Assembly (NCBI RefSeq): GCF_014284255.1
Contig: NZ_JACOFV010000002.1
Span: 346,401 to 410,400 of the forward strand
Direction: 5' to 3'
From: Cognatundibacterium jejuense
GTDB taxonomy: Bacteria; Pseudomonadota; Gammaproteobacteria; Burkholderiales; Burkholderiaceae_D
Length of the DNA: 64,000 nucleotides
In this document: positions 27,366-36,312 of the stretch, piece by piece
Position numbering within the stretch: position 1 is the first letter of the stretch
Layout of the letters: every line of letters starts with the position of its first letter
The notes under the pieces: model-generated
Told to the model about the DNA's origin: nothing
Seen by the model: only the letters and a program-made list of their open reading frames with translations
Databases searched by the model: none
Position numbers and translations under genes: made by a program

Positions 27366-27895
27366 TTTTGACTCTCCTGCAACTCAAGCTTGACCTTACG
27401 TTCAACCCACTCTCCCGCCGCATCTTGTACGGTTTCCTTTATATCAACACCATCTTCAGCAATCCCTGTTATCAAGCCGAAATTTTGACCTATATACCCG
27501 CCTACTTTCGCCTGATAGACAGTTTTATCTGCTTGAACCAAAGCTTGCTTCAGTCCGCCCTTTTCTATTGTTCCGACCATTTTGAGTGAATCAAGGGGGA
27601 AGGCTTCAAGTGCCTCTTTCCGGCGCTCCATATCGGGACCATTGTTAGAGTCTGCTTTCATTCGGGCGAGTACAGCCAGCAATTTTGAAGCATTAAAAGG
27701 ATCCAACTCGTCTTTTTGAGTATACCCAGCCGGCACAAAAACTTTTGGCGGCACAAGCTTAGGCGTAGACAATTTCATCTCTTTTCTGGCTGTCGCCATC
27801 CATTCAGTCAGTTCGCTTGAACCGTTATCGCCGCAAGCGCTAAGAAAGCTTAAAGGCACTAGTAGCAATAAAAATGTAAACTTATTAAACGTCAT
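27362..27895 (-). CDS. pilP: Type IV pilus lipoprotein PilP
   Basis: 177 residues. The signal with lipobox FLSAC (Cys21) is followed by a linker and the C-terminal beta domain (LDSLKMVGTIEKGG to VERKVKLELQE) that binds PilQ. PilP connects the PilMNO inner-membrane complex to the secretin. It overlaps pilO and pilQ by 4 bases each. Confidence 0.96.
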   Translation of the reverse strand: MTFNKFTFLLLLVPLSFLSACGDNGSSELTEWMATARKEMKLSTPKLVPPKVFVPAGYTQKDELDPFNASKLLAVLARMKADSNNGPDMERRKEALEAFPLDSLKMVGTIEKGGLKQALVQADKTVYQAKVGGYIGQNFGLITGIAEDGVDIKETVQDAAGEWVERKVKLELQESQK

Positions 27896-28545
27896 TTTTT
27901 CGAGGCCTTTTTCAGGTTGGCCTGAGCCAAAACTTCATCTTTATCCAGATAGCGGAATGTCTTAGCAACAACTTCCAACGTCAAATTACTATCTTTCGTA
28001 TTACTTGAAATACTTAAGTTATTTAAGGTAACAATCCTTGGTAACTTAGCAATATCAGCAACAAATTCACCGAGATCATGATAATTTCCTGTCAATTTGA
28101 TATCAATCGGTAATTCAGCGTAATAATCTTTTACCGACACAAGGCCTGGCTTAAATGAGTCAAACTGTAAACCGCGTCCTGCACCAGCCTGATTAATATC
28201 CGACAATAATGCGTCCATTTCGGCTTTACTAGGAAGCTGTTTTTCCATTGCCGCAACGTACTGTTGCACCAATACCCTCTGATCCTTTAAAGCATCAAGA
28301 TTTATCGCTTGCTGCAATTTTTCTTTATATTCTTGCTTAAGTTTCACTTCCTCTTGTTGCTTTTGGTTAATTTCTTCGTTCTGCCCATCCCAATAAAAGA
28401 ACCAACTCAACAAAATAACGACGGCCAACACAGCCAGCGCAGCTGCCATCCTCGGGACTATAGGCCAAAGCCCCGGGTGTAAGCCATTCAAATCACGAAA
28501 TTGGGCACCAATATCGTCAACAAGCTCTTGTACATTAATTGCCAT
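27892..28545 (-). CDS. pilO: Type IV pilus alignment protein PilO
   Basis: 217 residues. Cytoplasmic N-terminus, one membrane helix (AALAVLAVVILLSWFFYW), a coiled-coil (about 65-110) and a ferredoxin-like periplasmic domain. It forms heterodimers with PilN. The ATG at 28545 lies 24 bases after pilN. Confidence 0.95.
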   Translation of the reverse strand: MAINVQELVDDIGAQFRDLNGLHPGLWPIVPRMAAALAVLAVVILLSWFFYWDGQNEEINQKQQEEVKLKQEYKEKLQQAINLDALKDQRVLVQQYVAAMEKQLPSKAEMDALLSDINQAGAGRGLQFDSFKPGLVSVKDYYAELPIDIKLTGNYHDLGEFVADIAKLPRIVTLNNLSISSNTKDSNLTLEVVAKTFRYLDKDEVLAQANLKKASKK

Positions 28546-28569
28546 TCCTGACCTTCCAATTCTTTTATC

Positions 28570-29202
28570 TTAATGACCAGGAGTTGGTCGATTCTTGTCC
28601 TGCGCCTGACCAGCCGCAGCACCTGAAGCCACATCTTCTTTCTCTCTCGGGCGCTTGATCGCAACATTAATCGAGAATTCGTACACTTTTTTTGCATCCC
28701 TTCCCTGACCTAGCCCAGAGGAATGAATGTCAACAAGTTCAGGTTTATACATCCATTCAGACTTACCTCCTAAACTACGAATGTAATCAGCAACGCGCTC
28801 TTGCGATTGAGCATAACCATTTAATGTAATCTTTTGTCCATCCTGTTTTAATTGACGCAAATATACGCCTTCAGGAGTGTATTTAACCAACTCATCTAGC
28901 AAATAGACTGGTTGATTTCGATCCCCCTGCAAATCTTCAACCGCTTGCTGCCTTGCCTTGAGCGAATCAATCTCTTGCTTCAAATTAACGATTTCTTTAA
29001 TTTTCTCGTCGAGTTTGCCGTTTTCTTTTTTGATGAAATTAACCCTGTCTGTTTGCGTCCCAAGTTCACTAGCATTGATAGCGCCAACGACAATAGCAAT
29101 TAATGCTCCAAGAATTGCCGCCAGCAATAACAAAGAGTAAAAATCTTTTTTGAGCTGTTTGCGTTTTTCTTCCCGGTGCGGAAGAAGATTGATTTTTATC
29201 AT
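28570..29202 (-). CDS. pilN: Type IV pilus alignment protein PilN
   Basis: 210 residues. MIKINLLPHREEKRKQ is the conserved N-terminal PilN motif that binds PilM; one membrane helix (LLLLAAILGALIAIVVGAI), a coiled-coil and a ferredoxin-like domain follow. The start is the ATG at 29202, overlapping the pilM stop codon (ATGA). Confidence 0.96.
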   Translation of the reverse strand: MIKINLLPHREEKRKQLKKDFYSLLLLAAILGALIAIVVGAINASELGTQTDRVNFIKKENGKLDEKIKEIVNLKQEIDSLKARQQAVEDLQGDRNQPVYLLDELVKYTPEGVYLRQLKQDGQKITLNGYAQSQERVADYIRSLGGKSEWMYKPELVDIHSSGLGQGRDAKKVYEFSINVAIKRPREKEDVASGAAAGQAQDKNRPTPGH

Positions 29203-30278
29203 CAGCCAAATCTCCGCAGGGCCAGACCGCAAGCGATCGTGTAGGCTGGGGCATCATTGCGTAATACTTTTTCATTAACTCCAGCAGCCAGCTCCATCCC
29301 TTTAAATGGACTAATGACCGCAGTAGAAATTTTGGTTCGCTCAGCAACGATATCAACCAAACCAGTCACTACCGCACAACCACCCGTTAAAAATATTTGA
29401 TCAACTCTGGTGTAAGGCGTAGACGTAAAGAAAAATTGAATAGCGCGAGTAACTTCGAGTGCAGCGTTTTCTAAAAATGGTTCAAGTAATTCCATTTCGT
29501 AACTATCTGGTAAATCCCCAGTTTTCTTCTTTAATTCGGCTTCCTCTTGTGACAAGCCATAATTACGAACGATATCTTGGGTCAATTGACTACCGCCAAA
29601 TTGTTGTTCACGCTCATAAACCACTTCGCCATTGAGCAATATGTAAATATTCGTTCGTTTTGTACCTATTTGAAAAATCGCGTAAATTTGATCACGACCT
29701 TCGTTTGCCTGCATTTCAATCAATCGCACCATGGCAGCACGAGCAGCATAAGACTCAACATCCATCACTTTAGCCTGCAAACCCGCCGCTTGCGCAACAG
29801 CCACGCGATCTTCAATCTTTTCTTTACGGGAGGCAGCTAACATGACTTCAACGTCTTCTTGGTTAGGCGCAGGTCCGATAACACAAAAATCCAAACTTAC
29901 CTCATCCATTGAAAACGGAATGTATTGACTCGCTTCCGATTCAACTTGAATTTCCAAGGCCTGATCGCTTAATGTTGCAGGCAGCAATATTTTTTTAGTA
30001 ATTACTGCTGCCGCTGGCATTGCCAAAGCTACATTTTTAGTGTTGGCACCGCTTCTTTTTACTAATTTACGAATCGTTTCGGAAACTTGCTCGATATTTT
30101 CTATATTGCCGTCCTGAACCGCACCTTTTGGCAAAGGTTCAGAGGCATAACGTTCGAGACGATACGCCTTATTGCTGCCCTCAGTAAGCTCAACAAGCTT
30201 GATGTCAAACGAACTGATATCCAGCCCTATAAGCGGCGGATTTTTTCTGCCTAGCAGTGAAGCAAGATCAAAAGCCAA
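29202..30278 (-). CDS. pilM: Type IV pilus assembly ATPase-like protein PilM
   Basis: 358 residues from a TTG start at 30278. Actin-like (FtsA/MreB-like) cytoplasmic protein that binds PilN: LLGRKNPPLIGLDISSFDIKLVEL, IFQIGTKRTNIYIL and IFLTGGCAVVTGL are the nucleotide-binding segments. TTG is chosen because GAGGGG lies 6 bases upstream and the resulting N-terminus matches PilM proteins of about 354 residues; no ATG lies near. First gene of pilMNOPQ, divergent from mrcA as in many gamma- and betaproteobacteria. Confidence 0.94.
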   Translation of the reverse strand: MAFDLASLLGRKNPPLIGLDISSFDIKLVELTEGSNKAYRLERYASEPLPKGAVQDGNIENIEQVSETIRKLVKRSGANTKNVALAMPAAAVITKKILLPATLSDQALEIQVESEASQYIPFSMDEVSLDFCVIGPAPNQEDVEVMLAASRKEKIEDRVAVAQAAGLQAKVMDVESYAARAAMVRLIEMQANEGRDQIYAIFQIGTKRTNIYILLNGEVVYEREQQFGGSQLTQDIVRNYGLSQEEAELKKKTGDLPDSYEMELLEPFLENAALEVTRAIQFFFTSTPYTRVDQIFLTGGCAVVTGLVDIVAERTKISTAVISPFKGMELAAGVNEKVLRNDAPAYTIACGLALRRFG

Positions 30279-30333
30279 GAATATCCCCTCATAAACACTT
30301 TTGTGTGTATTTTTTACAAATTGAAACAAAGCA

Positions 30334-30348
30334 TGCATCCTGGATGCA
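30334..30348. repeat. Short palindrome in the pilM leader
   Basis: TGCATCC T GGATGCA, a 15-base near-perfect palindrome, 56 bases upstream of the pilM TTG start codon. It could be a regulator site; a one-base spacer means it would not form a normal hairpin. Confidence 0.4.
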
Positions 30349-30410
30349 AGTTTTTGGAAATTCTCTTTAAAAACCGCTATTTACGAGACACTTATCCAAT
30401 CCTACATGAA

Positions 30411-30439
30411 ATCGTAGCAATATAGCCCGCATTGGTAAA
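30411..30439 (-). promoter_or_regulatory. Candidate promoter of pilMNOPQ
   Basis: Minus-strand TTTACC (30434-30439) and TACGAT (30411-30416) at 17-bp spacing, about 130 bases before the pilM start. Confidence 0.45.
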
Positions 30440-30553
30440 GGACTTTCCTCAGAGCACGTTCAGAATGCGTTGCCAAATTTCCACTCGATGTATAAATTAC
30501 ATCTGATTAGAATTAATCCAGCAACCTTTAAAGGGATAAACGACGACAACCGT

Positions 30554-30559
30554 TATAAT
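30554..30559 (+). promoter_or_regulatory. Candidate -10 element of mrcA
   Basis: A consensus TATAAT 30 bases before the mrcA start codon. No matching -35 was found at normal spacing. Confidence 0.4.
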
Positions 30560-30588
30560 GTGGTTTGCTATTGCCACACTAGAAACTC

Positions 30589-32916
30589 ATGTCAGATAAA
30601 GAAATTTCCTCTTCCAACGAGAATCAACAAAAAACGACAGCGAAGCCCAGTATTGGCAAGCGTATCCTTGTCGCGATGCTCAGTATCGTGGTTGGTTCAG
30701 CTGTTGCGATTGCACTCATCATAGGCTTCGCTCTCACTTTGGCCTATCCTAATTTACCTGAACTCGATTCAATTACGAGTTACAAACCCAAAATGCCGCT
30801 TCGGATTTTCTCTGCGGACAATGTATTAATAGGTGAGTTTGGTGAGGAAAGGCGTAACGTTGTTCGCTTTGATCAAATTCCTGAAATCATGAAGAAAGCA
30901 GTGCTGGCGATCGAGGATGATCGTTTTTACGAACATGGGGGTGTTGATTACTTAGGTATTACCCGTGCGACATTACACAATCTGACAGGGGGTGCAAAAC
31001 AAGGCGCATCCACCATTACACAGCAAGTTGCCCGTAACTTTTTCTTATCGAGTGAACAGACTTTCAAACGAAAAATTTACGAAATATTATTGGCGTGGAA
31101 AATTGAACAAAATTTAACGAAAGATCAGATTCTTGAAGTCTATATGAATCAGATTTATCTGGGGCAACGTGCTTATGGTTTTGCTTCGGCTGCACAAATT
31201 TATTTTGGAAAAAACATTAAAGATCTGACGATCGCGGAAGCTGCGATGTTAGCGGGTCTACCCAAAGCGCCGTCAGCATACAACCCGGTAGCCAATCCAC
31301 GCCGTGCAACAGTACGTCAACAATATATTTTGTTGCGCATGCATGATTTGAAATACATCACCGACGCACAATACGAACAGGCCAAGAACGAAGAAATTAT
31401 CACGAAAACCGACAGCAGTGAATTTGGCATTCATGCAGAATACGTTGCTGAAATGGCTCGTCAATTAGTCTACGAACAATTCAAAGAGGACACCTATACC
31501 CGCGGACTGAATGTCTACACAACCATTACCAAGGCGGATCAGGATGCCGCTTACTTGTCTTTAAGACGTGGCGTCATGGACTATGAAAAACGCCATGGAT
31601 ATAGAGGCCCTGAAGCGATCATCGCGATCCCGGAAGGCAAAGAAGCCGCAGATGATGCAATTGAAAAGGCATTAGCGGAACACTCTAATAGCGACGATTT
31701 GCAGGTCGCAATGGTACTTGATGCGAATCCAAAATCTGTTCGCGCAGTCTTGGCTGATGGCGAAGAAATTCATATAGATGAAGCTGGCATTAGTTTTGCG
31801 GCAAGCGGCTTAAGTACTAAAACCCCTGCCAACAAACGCATCCAGCGTGGCGCAGTCGTACGCGTGATGCAAGAGGGTAAAAATTGGGTTATCACCCAAA
31901 TGCCAGAAGTACAATCCGCATTCATTGCAACTGATACGCATGACGGCGCAATTAAAGCACTGGTTGGCGGTTTCGACTACAACCTCAACAAGTTTAATCA
32001 TGTGACACAAGCATGGCGTCAACCTGGCTCGAGCTTTAAGCCCTTTATTTATTCCGCTTCTCTGGAAAAAGGTCTTTCTCCAGCAACAATCATTGACGAT
32101 GCACCTATCAGTTTTGATGCTGGTCAGACTGGCGGGCAAGCGTGGGAACCAAAAAACTACGATGGCAAATATGAAGGTCTTATGACCATGCGTAAAGGTC
32201 TGACGAAGTCAAAAAATATGATTTCGATCCGGATTTTGCATAGAATCGGCGCGAAATATGGCCAGGAATACACGACACGATTTGGTTTTCTGCCTGAAAA
32301 AAATCCACCTTATCTTACCCTTGCACTAGGCGCTGGTGCTGTTACACCTTTGCAGATGGCAGGTGCTTACTCGGTCTTCGCAAATGGCGGATATAAAATC
32401 AATCCTTACCTGATCAATAAAATTACCGACAACAACGGCAATATTCTGGTGCAAGCAAAACCAGACAAAGCGGGTGATGAAGCTAATCGCGTGATCGACG
32501 AGCGCAATGCGTTCCTGGTTGATAGCATGCTCAAAGACGTGGTGCGTTATGGTACTGCGGCGAAAGCGATGGTATTAAAACGAACCGACCTGGCGGGTAA
32601 AACAGGTACCACGAACGATTCTTTTGACGCTTGGTTTGCTGGCTACCAATCCAAATTGGTCGGTATCGCATGGATAGGTTTTGACCAGCCAAGAAACCTC
32701 GGTAACCGCGAAACCGGTGGGGGTCTGGCTTTGCCAATCTGGATAGGCTACATGCAAAAAGCACTCAAAGATGTACCAATGGAAGAGCGACCTGTTCCAA
32801 ATGGAATCATTTCGGCGAATGGGGATTTCTACTATGCTGAAAATCCACCCGGAGTTGCCGTACAGGATTTAACTACGCCAGCTATCATTGATGAAACGAG
32901 CCCAACGACGAACTAA
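30589..32916 (+). CDS. mrcA: Penicillin-binding protein 1A (class A PBP)
   Basis: 775 residues. One N-terminal membrane helix, a GT51 glycosyltransferase domain (AIEDDRFYEHGGVDYLGI near residue 108; GASTITQQVARNFFL), an OB-like insert, and a transpeptidase domain with SSFKPF (SxxK near 480), SKN in KSKNMISIR and the KTGTT motif near 670. It polymerises and crosslinks peptidoglycan. Divergent from pilM. A bidirectional terminator separates it from cyaY. Confidence 0.97.
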   Translation: MSDKEISSSNENQQKTTAKPSIGKRILVAMLSIVVGSAVAIALIIGFALTLAYPNLPELDSITSYKPKMPLRIFSADNVLIGEFGEERRNVVRFDQIPEIMKKAVLAIEDDRFYEHGGVDYLGITRATLHNLTGGAKQGASTITQQVARNFFLSSEQTFKRKIYEILLAWKIEQNLTKDQILEVYMNQIYLGQRAYGFASAAQIYFGKNIKDLTIAEAAMLAGLPKAPSAYNPVANPRRATVRQQYILLRMHDLKYITDAQYEQAKNEEIITKTDSSEFGIHAEYVAEMARQLVYEQFKEDTYTRGLNVYTTITKADQDAAYLSLRRGVMDYEKRHGYRGPEAIIAIPEGKEAADDAIEKALAEHSNSDDLQVAMVLDANPKSVRAVLADGEEIHIDEAGISFAASGLSTKTPANKRIQRGAVVRVMQEGKNWVITQMPEVQSAFIATDTHDGAIKALVGGFDYNLNKFNHVTQAWRQPGSSFKPFIYSASLEKGLSPATIIDDAPISFDAGQTGGQAWEPKNYDGKYEGLMTMRKGLTKSKNMISIRILHRIGAKYGQEYTTRFGFLPEKNPPYLTLALGAGAVTPLQMAGAYSVFANGGYKINPYLINKITDNNGNILVQAKPDKAGDEANRVIDERNAFLVDSMLKDVVRYGTAAKAMVLKRTDLAGKTGTTNDSFDAWFAGYQSKLVGIAWIGFDQPRNLGNRETGGGLALPIWIGYMQKALKDVPMEERPVPNGIISANGDFYYAENPPGVAVQDLTTPAIIDETSPTTN

Positions 32917-32948
32917 GTGAAGCACTGAAAAGTTATTAGCTTCTAAAC

Positions 32949-32978
32949 AAAAAGGGGAATCGAATGATTGCCCTTTTT
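32949..32978 (+). terminator. Bidirectional terminator between mrcA and cyaY
   Basis: AAAAAGGG (32949-32956) pairs with CCCTTTTT (32971-32978), with inner AATC / GATT pairs. It lies 33 bases after the mrcA stop and just after the convergent cyaY stop. Confidence 0.8.
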
Positions 32979-32980
32979 GC

Positions 32981-33292
32981 TTACTTCCCTTGTTCTTTTC
33001 CTAATGCCGATAAAGTCATAAACAATTCGCTACCATCTCTGGTATTTAACCAGTGCTGCCCATCATATTTGTAATGAAAGCCGCCGCTACGTGCCGCCAG
33101 CCACATTTCTTGCATTGGCGCCTGGCTATTAACGATCATTTTCGAGCCGTTATTGACAAATTCTATCGTCAAAACATTGCCGCTACGGCTACACTCAACA
33201 TCTAATTCGTCGTTGTCGAATGCTTTTTCAAACATTTCTTCCACCTGCGCCAGGCAAGACTCCGCCAGTATCAGGAATTCAGATTCAGTCAT
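32981..33292 (-). CDS. cyaY: Iron donor protein CyaY (frataxin)
   Basis: 103 residues, the standard size. Frataxin fold with the acidic first helix (ESEFLILAESCLAQVEEMFEKAFD) and QMWLA-type core (here QEMWLAARSGGFHYKYD) that binds iron and IscS in iron-sulfur cluster assembly. The ATG at 33292 has AGGAG 7 bases upstream. Divergent from lptM across a tandem repeat. Confidence 0.95.
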   Translation of the reverse strand: MTESEFLILAESCLAQVEEMFEKAFDNDELDVECSRSGNVLTIEFVNNGSKMIVNSQAPMQEMWLAARSGGFHYKYDGQHWLNTRDGSELFMTLSALGKEQGK

Positions 33293-33319
33293 GCTACACT
33301 CCTTTGATTGATTCATGCT

Positions 33320-33402
33320 TTAATTCACGCGTTGATTTACGCTGTGATTTACGCTGTGATTTACGCTGTGATTTACGCTGTGATACACACGTTGATTCAC
33401 AC
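33320..33402. repeat. Tandem array of a 12-bp repeat
   Basis: Four exact copies of TGATTTACGCTG (33333-33380), flanked by imperfect copies on both sides (TTAATTCACGCG before; TGATACACACGT and TGATTCACAC after). The array fills most of the space between the divergent cyaY and lptM starts. Confidence 0.9.
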
Positions 33403-33440
33403 TTAAAACGCCATTCTATACGTTGTTAGACAAATTCAAG

Positions 33441-33653
33441 ATGCGACCACTTATTTACTCTCTGATTTTAGCTGCCATCTCGGCAAGCCTGCTTGGTGCA
33501 TGCGGTGCGCGTGGCCCTTTGTATATGCCAAATAAAGCCTTAACCAATGAATTGCCGATTTCCAGACCGGTAACCACACCAGCTCCAGACGCAGCGCGTA
33601 CAACTGCCAGTAGCTCTGCGGAAGGCACCAGCATGACTCCTGAGAAAAAATAA
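33441..33653 (+). CDS. lptM: LPS assembly lipoprotein LptM
   Basis: 70 residues from the ATG at 33441 (a TTG at 33423 would add 6). The lipobox LLGAC (Cys21) is followed directly by GARGPLYMPN, the conserved LptM/YifL motif (GC.L.GPLY.P). LptM helps mature the outer-membrane LPS translocon LptDE. The C-terminal tail is Pro/Thr/Ser rich. lysA, which usually follows in betaproteobacteria, is absent; a terminator comes next. Confidence 0.9.
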   Translation: MRPLIYSLILAAISASLLGACGARGPLYMPNKALTNELPISRPVTTPAPDAARTTASSSAEGTSMTPEKK

Positions 33654-33668
33654 GAGCGGAGCGAAATA

Positions 33669-33710
33669 AAAAAACACCTCTTTGCACTTGATGTCAAAGA
33701 GGTGTTTTTT
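33669..33710 (+). terminator. Bidirectional terminator between lptM and the acyltransferase gene
   Basis: Perfect 16-bp stem AAAAAACACCTCTTTG / CAAAGAGGTGTTTTTT with a 10-base loop, between convergent genes. Confidence 0.92.
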
Positions 33711-33730
33711 ACTTCCAGGTCTCGCCTAAT

Positions 33731-34342
33731 TTAATTTTCACGGAATTGTATGGCTCCAGCCTGTTTTGGCCGGCAACCTTGAACGCCAGCGTAGACGTCA
33801 CGAATTTTTTGTAAATCGGTGTTCGTGTCACCGCTGAGTTCCATGTAATCGACCAGACTGATTTCTTTGCGCGAAAAATCGAAATATGCGCAGCCCAATG
33901 GAACTTTGGCTGCGAGCGCAATGTGATAAAAGCCACTGCGTAAGTAAGGACGGAAACTACGCGTACCTTCTGGTGTAATAGCTAACCAATACCAATTGGA
34001 ACGATTAATTTTCTCTGCCAATCTGGCAATAGCACCTGTAGATACGCCACGCTCTATTGGTTCACCGCCCAACTTGCGAATGATGCGGCCGATAGTGGCG
34101 CCGGTAATTCCTTCAAACAAACTCGATTTAGCAATGAAATGAAATGGCATCCCTATCGCGAGTTTAGCCAAAATACCGATAGCAAAATCCCAATTAGATG
34201 TATGTGGGTAAACGATAATGACCCCTAAAGGTCCCGGTAATGGCCGGTAATTTACTTTCCAGCCTATGCTGTTTAACACTCGGATAGCACAACGTTGGGT
34301 GAGTGTCTCCGCTTGCTCTTTTTGTAGTTGATATGTCGTCAT
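33731..34342 (-). CDS. Lysophospholipid acyltransferase (PlsC-like) family protein
   Basis: 203 residues. The catalytic HX4D motif appears as PHTSNWDFAIG, and the substrate motif as TPEGTRSFRPYLRSG. These are the hallmarks of 1-acylglycerol-3-phosphate acyltransferases. At 203 residues it is shorter than PlsC (about 245) and belongs to the short soluble-like group whose acceptor is not known. ATG at 34342. It lies 108 bases downstream of msrQ. Confidence 0.88.
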   Translation of the reverse strand: MTTYQLQKEQAETLTQRCAIRVLNSIGWKVNYRPLPGPLGVIIVYPHTSNWDFAIGILAKLAIGMPFHFIAKSSLFEGITGATIGRIIRKLGGEPIERGVSTGAIARLAEKINRSNWYWLAITPEGTRSFRPYLRSGFYHIALAAKVPLGCAYFDFSRKEISLVDYMELSGDTNTDLQKIRDVYAGVQGCRPKQAGAIQFREN

Positions 34343-34450
34343 ACTTGGTCAGCCGCTCTTGCCGAATAAAATGAGAGCTGAACATTATGCCGTGTAACAC
34401 CTCGGGAAGCAAAAGCAGTGCAGCATTTCTTGCCCCCCCCTGCATATTCC

Positions 34451-35074
34451 CTAAGCGCTAGCCTGATTGCGCGCTGTCGCTGACCAATGCCACCAAACCC
34501 GTGCCAGCAACAAGGTGCCGACCAAGGCAGCAAACATCAATGGTTGTGTTAAATCATGCTTGCCGGATTTCATCCAGTAATAATGCAAAACGCCAAACGG
34601 TACGATCACATAAACCAGCTTATGCAACAGTTGCCAACGTTTGCCGCCGAGACGTTTGATCATCCCATTGGTACTGGTGAGAGCGAGTGGTAGCAAGCCT
34701 ACGAAAGCGATAAAACCCACAGTAATAAACGGGCGTTTGAGTACATCTTTCCACATTTCCTGTACGTCAAAAAAATGATCGAACCACAAGAAAGTCAAAA
34801 AGTGCAGACTTGCATAAAAGAAGCCATACAGACCCAACATACGGCGCAGCTTTAATAACCACGGCACATTCAGCAGCCTGCGTACTGGCGTCACTGCTAA
34901 AGCAATACATAGGAAATACAAGGTCCAGTCACCGGTATTGCGGGTAATAAACTCGACTGGATTGGCACCAAGTTTATCGAGAAACGCGAATGCCACGAGA
35001 CGAAAAAAAGGTAGCAGCGCCAGCAGAAAAATAACTGCTTTGATGCCCGAAATTTGCTTTTGTGAGAGTGCCAT
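34451..35074 (-). CDS. msrQ: Heme-binding subunit MsrQ of the periplasmic methionine sulfoxide reductase
   Basis: 207 residues, ferric-reductase-like membrane protein with about six helices. Heme-ligand histidines lie in YASLHFLTF, LLHKLVYV and VLHYYW. It passes electrons to MsrP for repair of oxidised methionine in envelope proteins. It begins one base after msrP ends. Confidence 0.95.
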   Translation of the reverse strand: MALSQKQISGIKAVIFLLALLPFFRLVAFAFLDKLGANPVEFITRNTGDWTLYFLCIALAVTPVRRLLNVPWLLKLRRMLGLYGFFYASLHFLTFLWFDHFFDVQEMWKDVLKRPFITVGFIAFVGLLPLALTSTNGMIKRLGGKRWQLLHKLVYVIVPFGVLHYYWMKSGKHDLTQPLMFAALVGTLLLARVWWHWSATARNQASA

Positions 35075-35075
35075 A

Positions 35076-36056
35076 TCAGAAAAATTTTTTCAGATCCATG
35101 CCGGAATACAAGGAGGCCACTTCAGAATACCCATTAAACATCAGGGTTTTACGCTTGCGTGCAAATAGACCATCTTCACCAATCCGGCGTTCTGTCGCCT
35201 GCGACCAGCGCGGGTGATCGACCTCAGGATTGACGTTAGAATAAAAACCGTACTCACGAGGAGCCGCACTATTCCAGGCCGTGCGCGGCTGGTCTTTTAC
35301 AAAACGGATTTTAACAATCGATTTCGCGGATTTAAAGCCATATTTCCAAGGCAAAGCGATTCGAACTGGCGCCCCATTTTGGTTTGGCAATACCTCGCCG
35401 TACATGCCAAAGGTCAGCAGAGCCAATGGGTGATTTGCTTCATCCAGACGCAAGCCTTCGACGTACGGCCATTCGAGCACCGGACTGCGCAAACCTGGCA
35501 TCTGTTTTTTATCATCCAAGGTGATGAATTCTATGTAACGCGCGTTCGCTGTCGGCTCAACTTTTTTGATCAGATTTGATAAAGAATAACCTATCCATGG
35601 AATCACCATTGACCAACCTTCTACGCAACGAAGACGATAAATGCGCTCTTCAAGCGGAGCCAATTTAATCAGACTATCGATATCCAGCGTGATCGGTTTC
35701 TTGACCTCACCTTCTATCGTGACCGTCCATGGTCGCGTTTTCAGGCTGCCAGCGGTTTGGGCAGGCTCTGACTTATCGGTGCCAAATTCATAAAAATTAT
35801 TGTAGGTCGTGGCATCTTTGTACGCCGTTTTTTTCTCGATCAGCGCATACGCAGGATTGAGTGTGGCGGCCATTTTTTGTGCGCCCAGTGTTTGCGCAAA
35901 GGCTTCACGATTGGCCATTTCGTACAAAGAAGTACCAGCGATCGAACCAACGGCTAATTGGCGGATAAAGTCACGTCGCGACTCGAATATTGCGCGCGGT
36001 GTGATTTCGGAAGAAAGCGGCAGATCGATGCCGTCAGGGCGAGATTTAATCAGCAT
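35076..36056 (-). CDS. msrP: Catalytic molybdopterin subunit MsrP
   Basis: 326 residues. Twin-arginine signal with SRRDFIRQL (Arg27-Arg28), then a sulfite-oxidase-fold Moco domain; the Mo-binding cysteine is in YRLRCVEGW. Exported folded by Tat to the periplasm, where it reduces methionine sulfoxide. The ATG at 36056 has GGAG 7 bases upstream; an upstream non-ATG start at 36095 is unlikely. It forms an operon with msrQ. Confidence 0.95.
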   Translation of the reverse strand: MLIKSRPDGIDLPLSSEITPRAIFESRRDFIRQLAVGSIAGTSLYEMANREAFAQTLGAQKMAATLNPAYALIEKKTAYKDATTYNNFYEFGTDKSEPAQTAGSLKTRPWTVTIEGEVKKPITLDIDSLIKLAPLEERIYRLRCVEGWSMVIPWIGYSLSNLIKKVEPTANARYIEFITLDDKKQMPGLRSPVLEWPYVEGLRLDEANHPLALLTFGMYGEVLPNQNGAPVRIALPWKYGFKSAKSIVKIRFVKDQPRTAWNSAAPREYGFYSNVNPEVDHPRWSQATERRIGEDGLFARKRKTLMFNGYSEVASLYSGMDLKKFF

Positions 36057-36225
36057 ATTGAACTCCGTAGTTGAGATGCCAGGCAAAACAGTCATCGTTC
36101 TGACCGCTGTTTTGCTACTTAGTTTCTCATGAGTCGAAGAACTCTGCTGATCCTTACATTTTTCAGGGATTCGCGAACAAGTACCGTAGCAAAAAACAAA
36201 TGCCAGCAGTGTTGATGTTCGGAAA

Positions 36226-36257
36226 GGCTTAGAGAAAACTAACTTTTTCTCTAAGCC
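36226..36257 (-). terminator. Stem-loop downstream of ccsB
   Basis: GGCTTAGAGAAAA (36226-36238) pairs with TTTTCTCTAAGCC (36245-36257), 13 bp, about 55 bases after the ccsB stop codon on the minus strand. The T run beyond the stem is short. Confidence 0.65.
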
Positions 36258-36312
36258 TCTGCATTAAGGAGTTTGAAGTTTATTTAGAAACGCTACTTAT
36301 AGAGCAAACTAC

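Noticed and set aside
33333..33380. CRISPR-like array
   Set aside because: The units are 12 bp and directly adjacent with no spacers, so this is a simple tandem repeat.
33220..33429. Small plus-strand frame encoding a repeated LRCD peptide
   Set aside because: The repeat comes from the 12-bp tandem array in the cyaY-lptM gap; it also overlaps the start of cyaY. No support as a gene.
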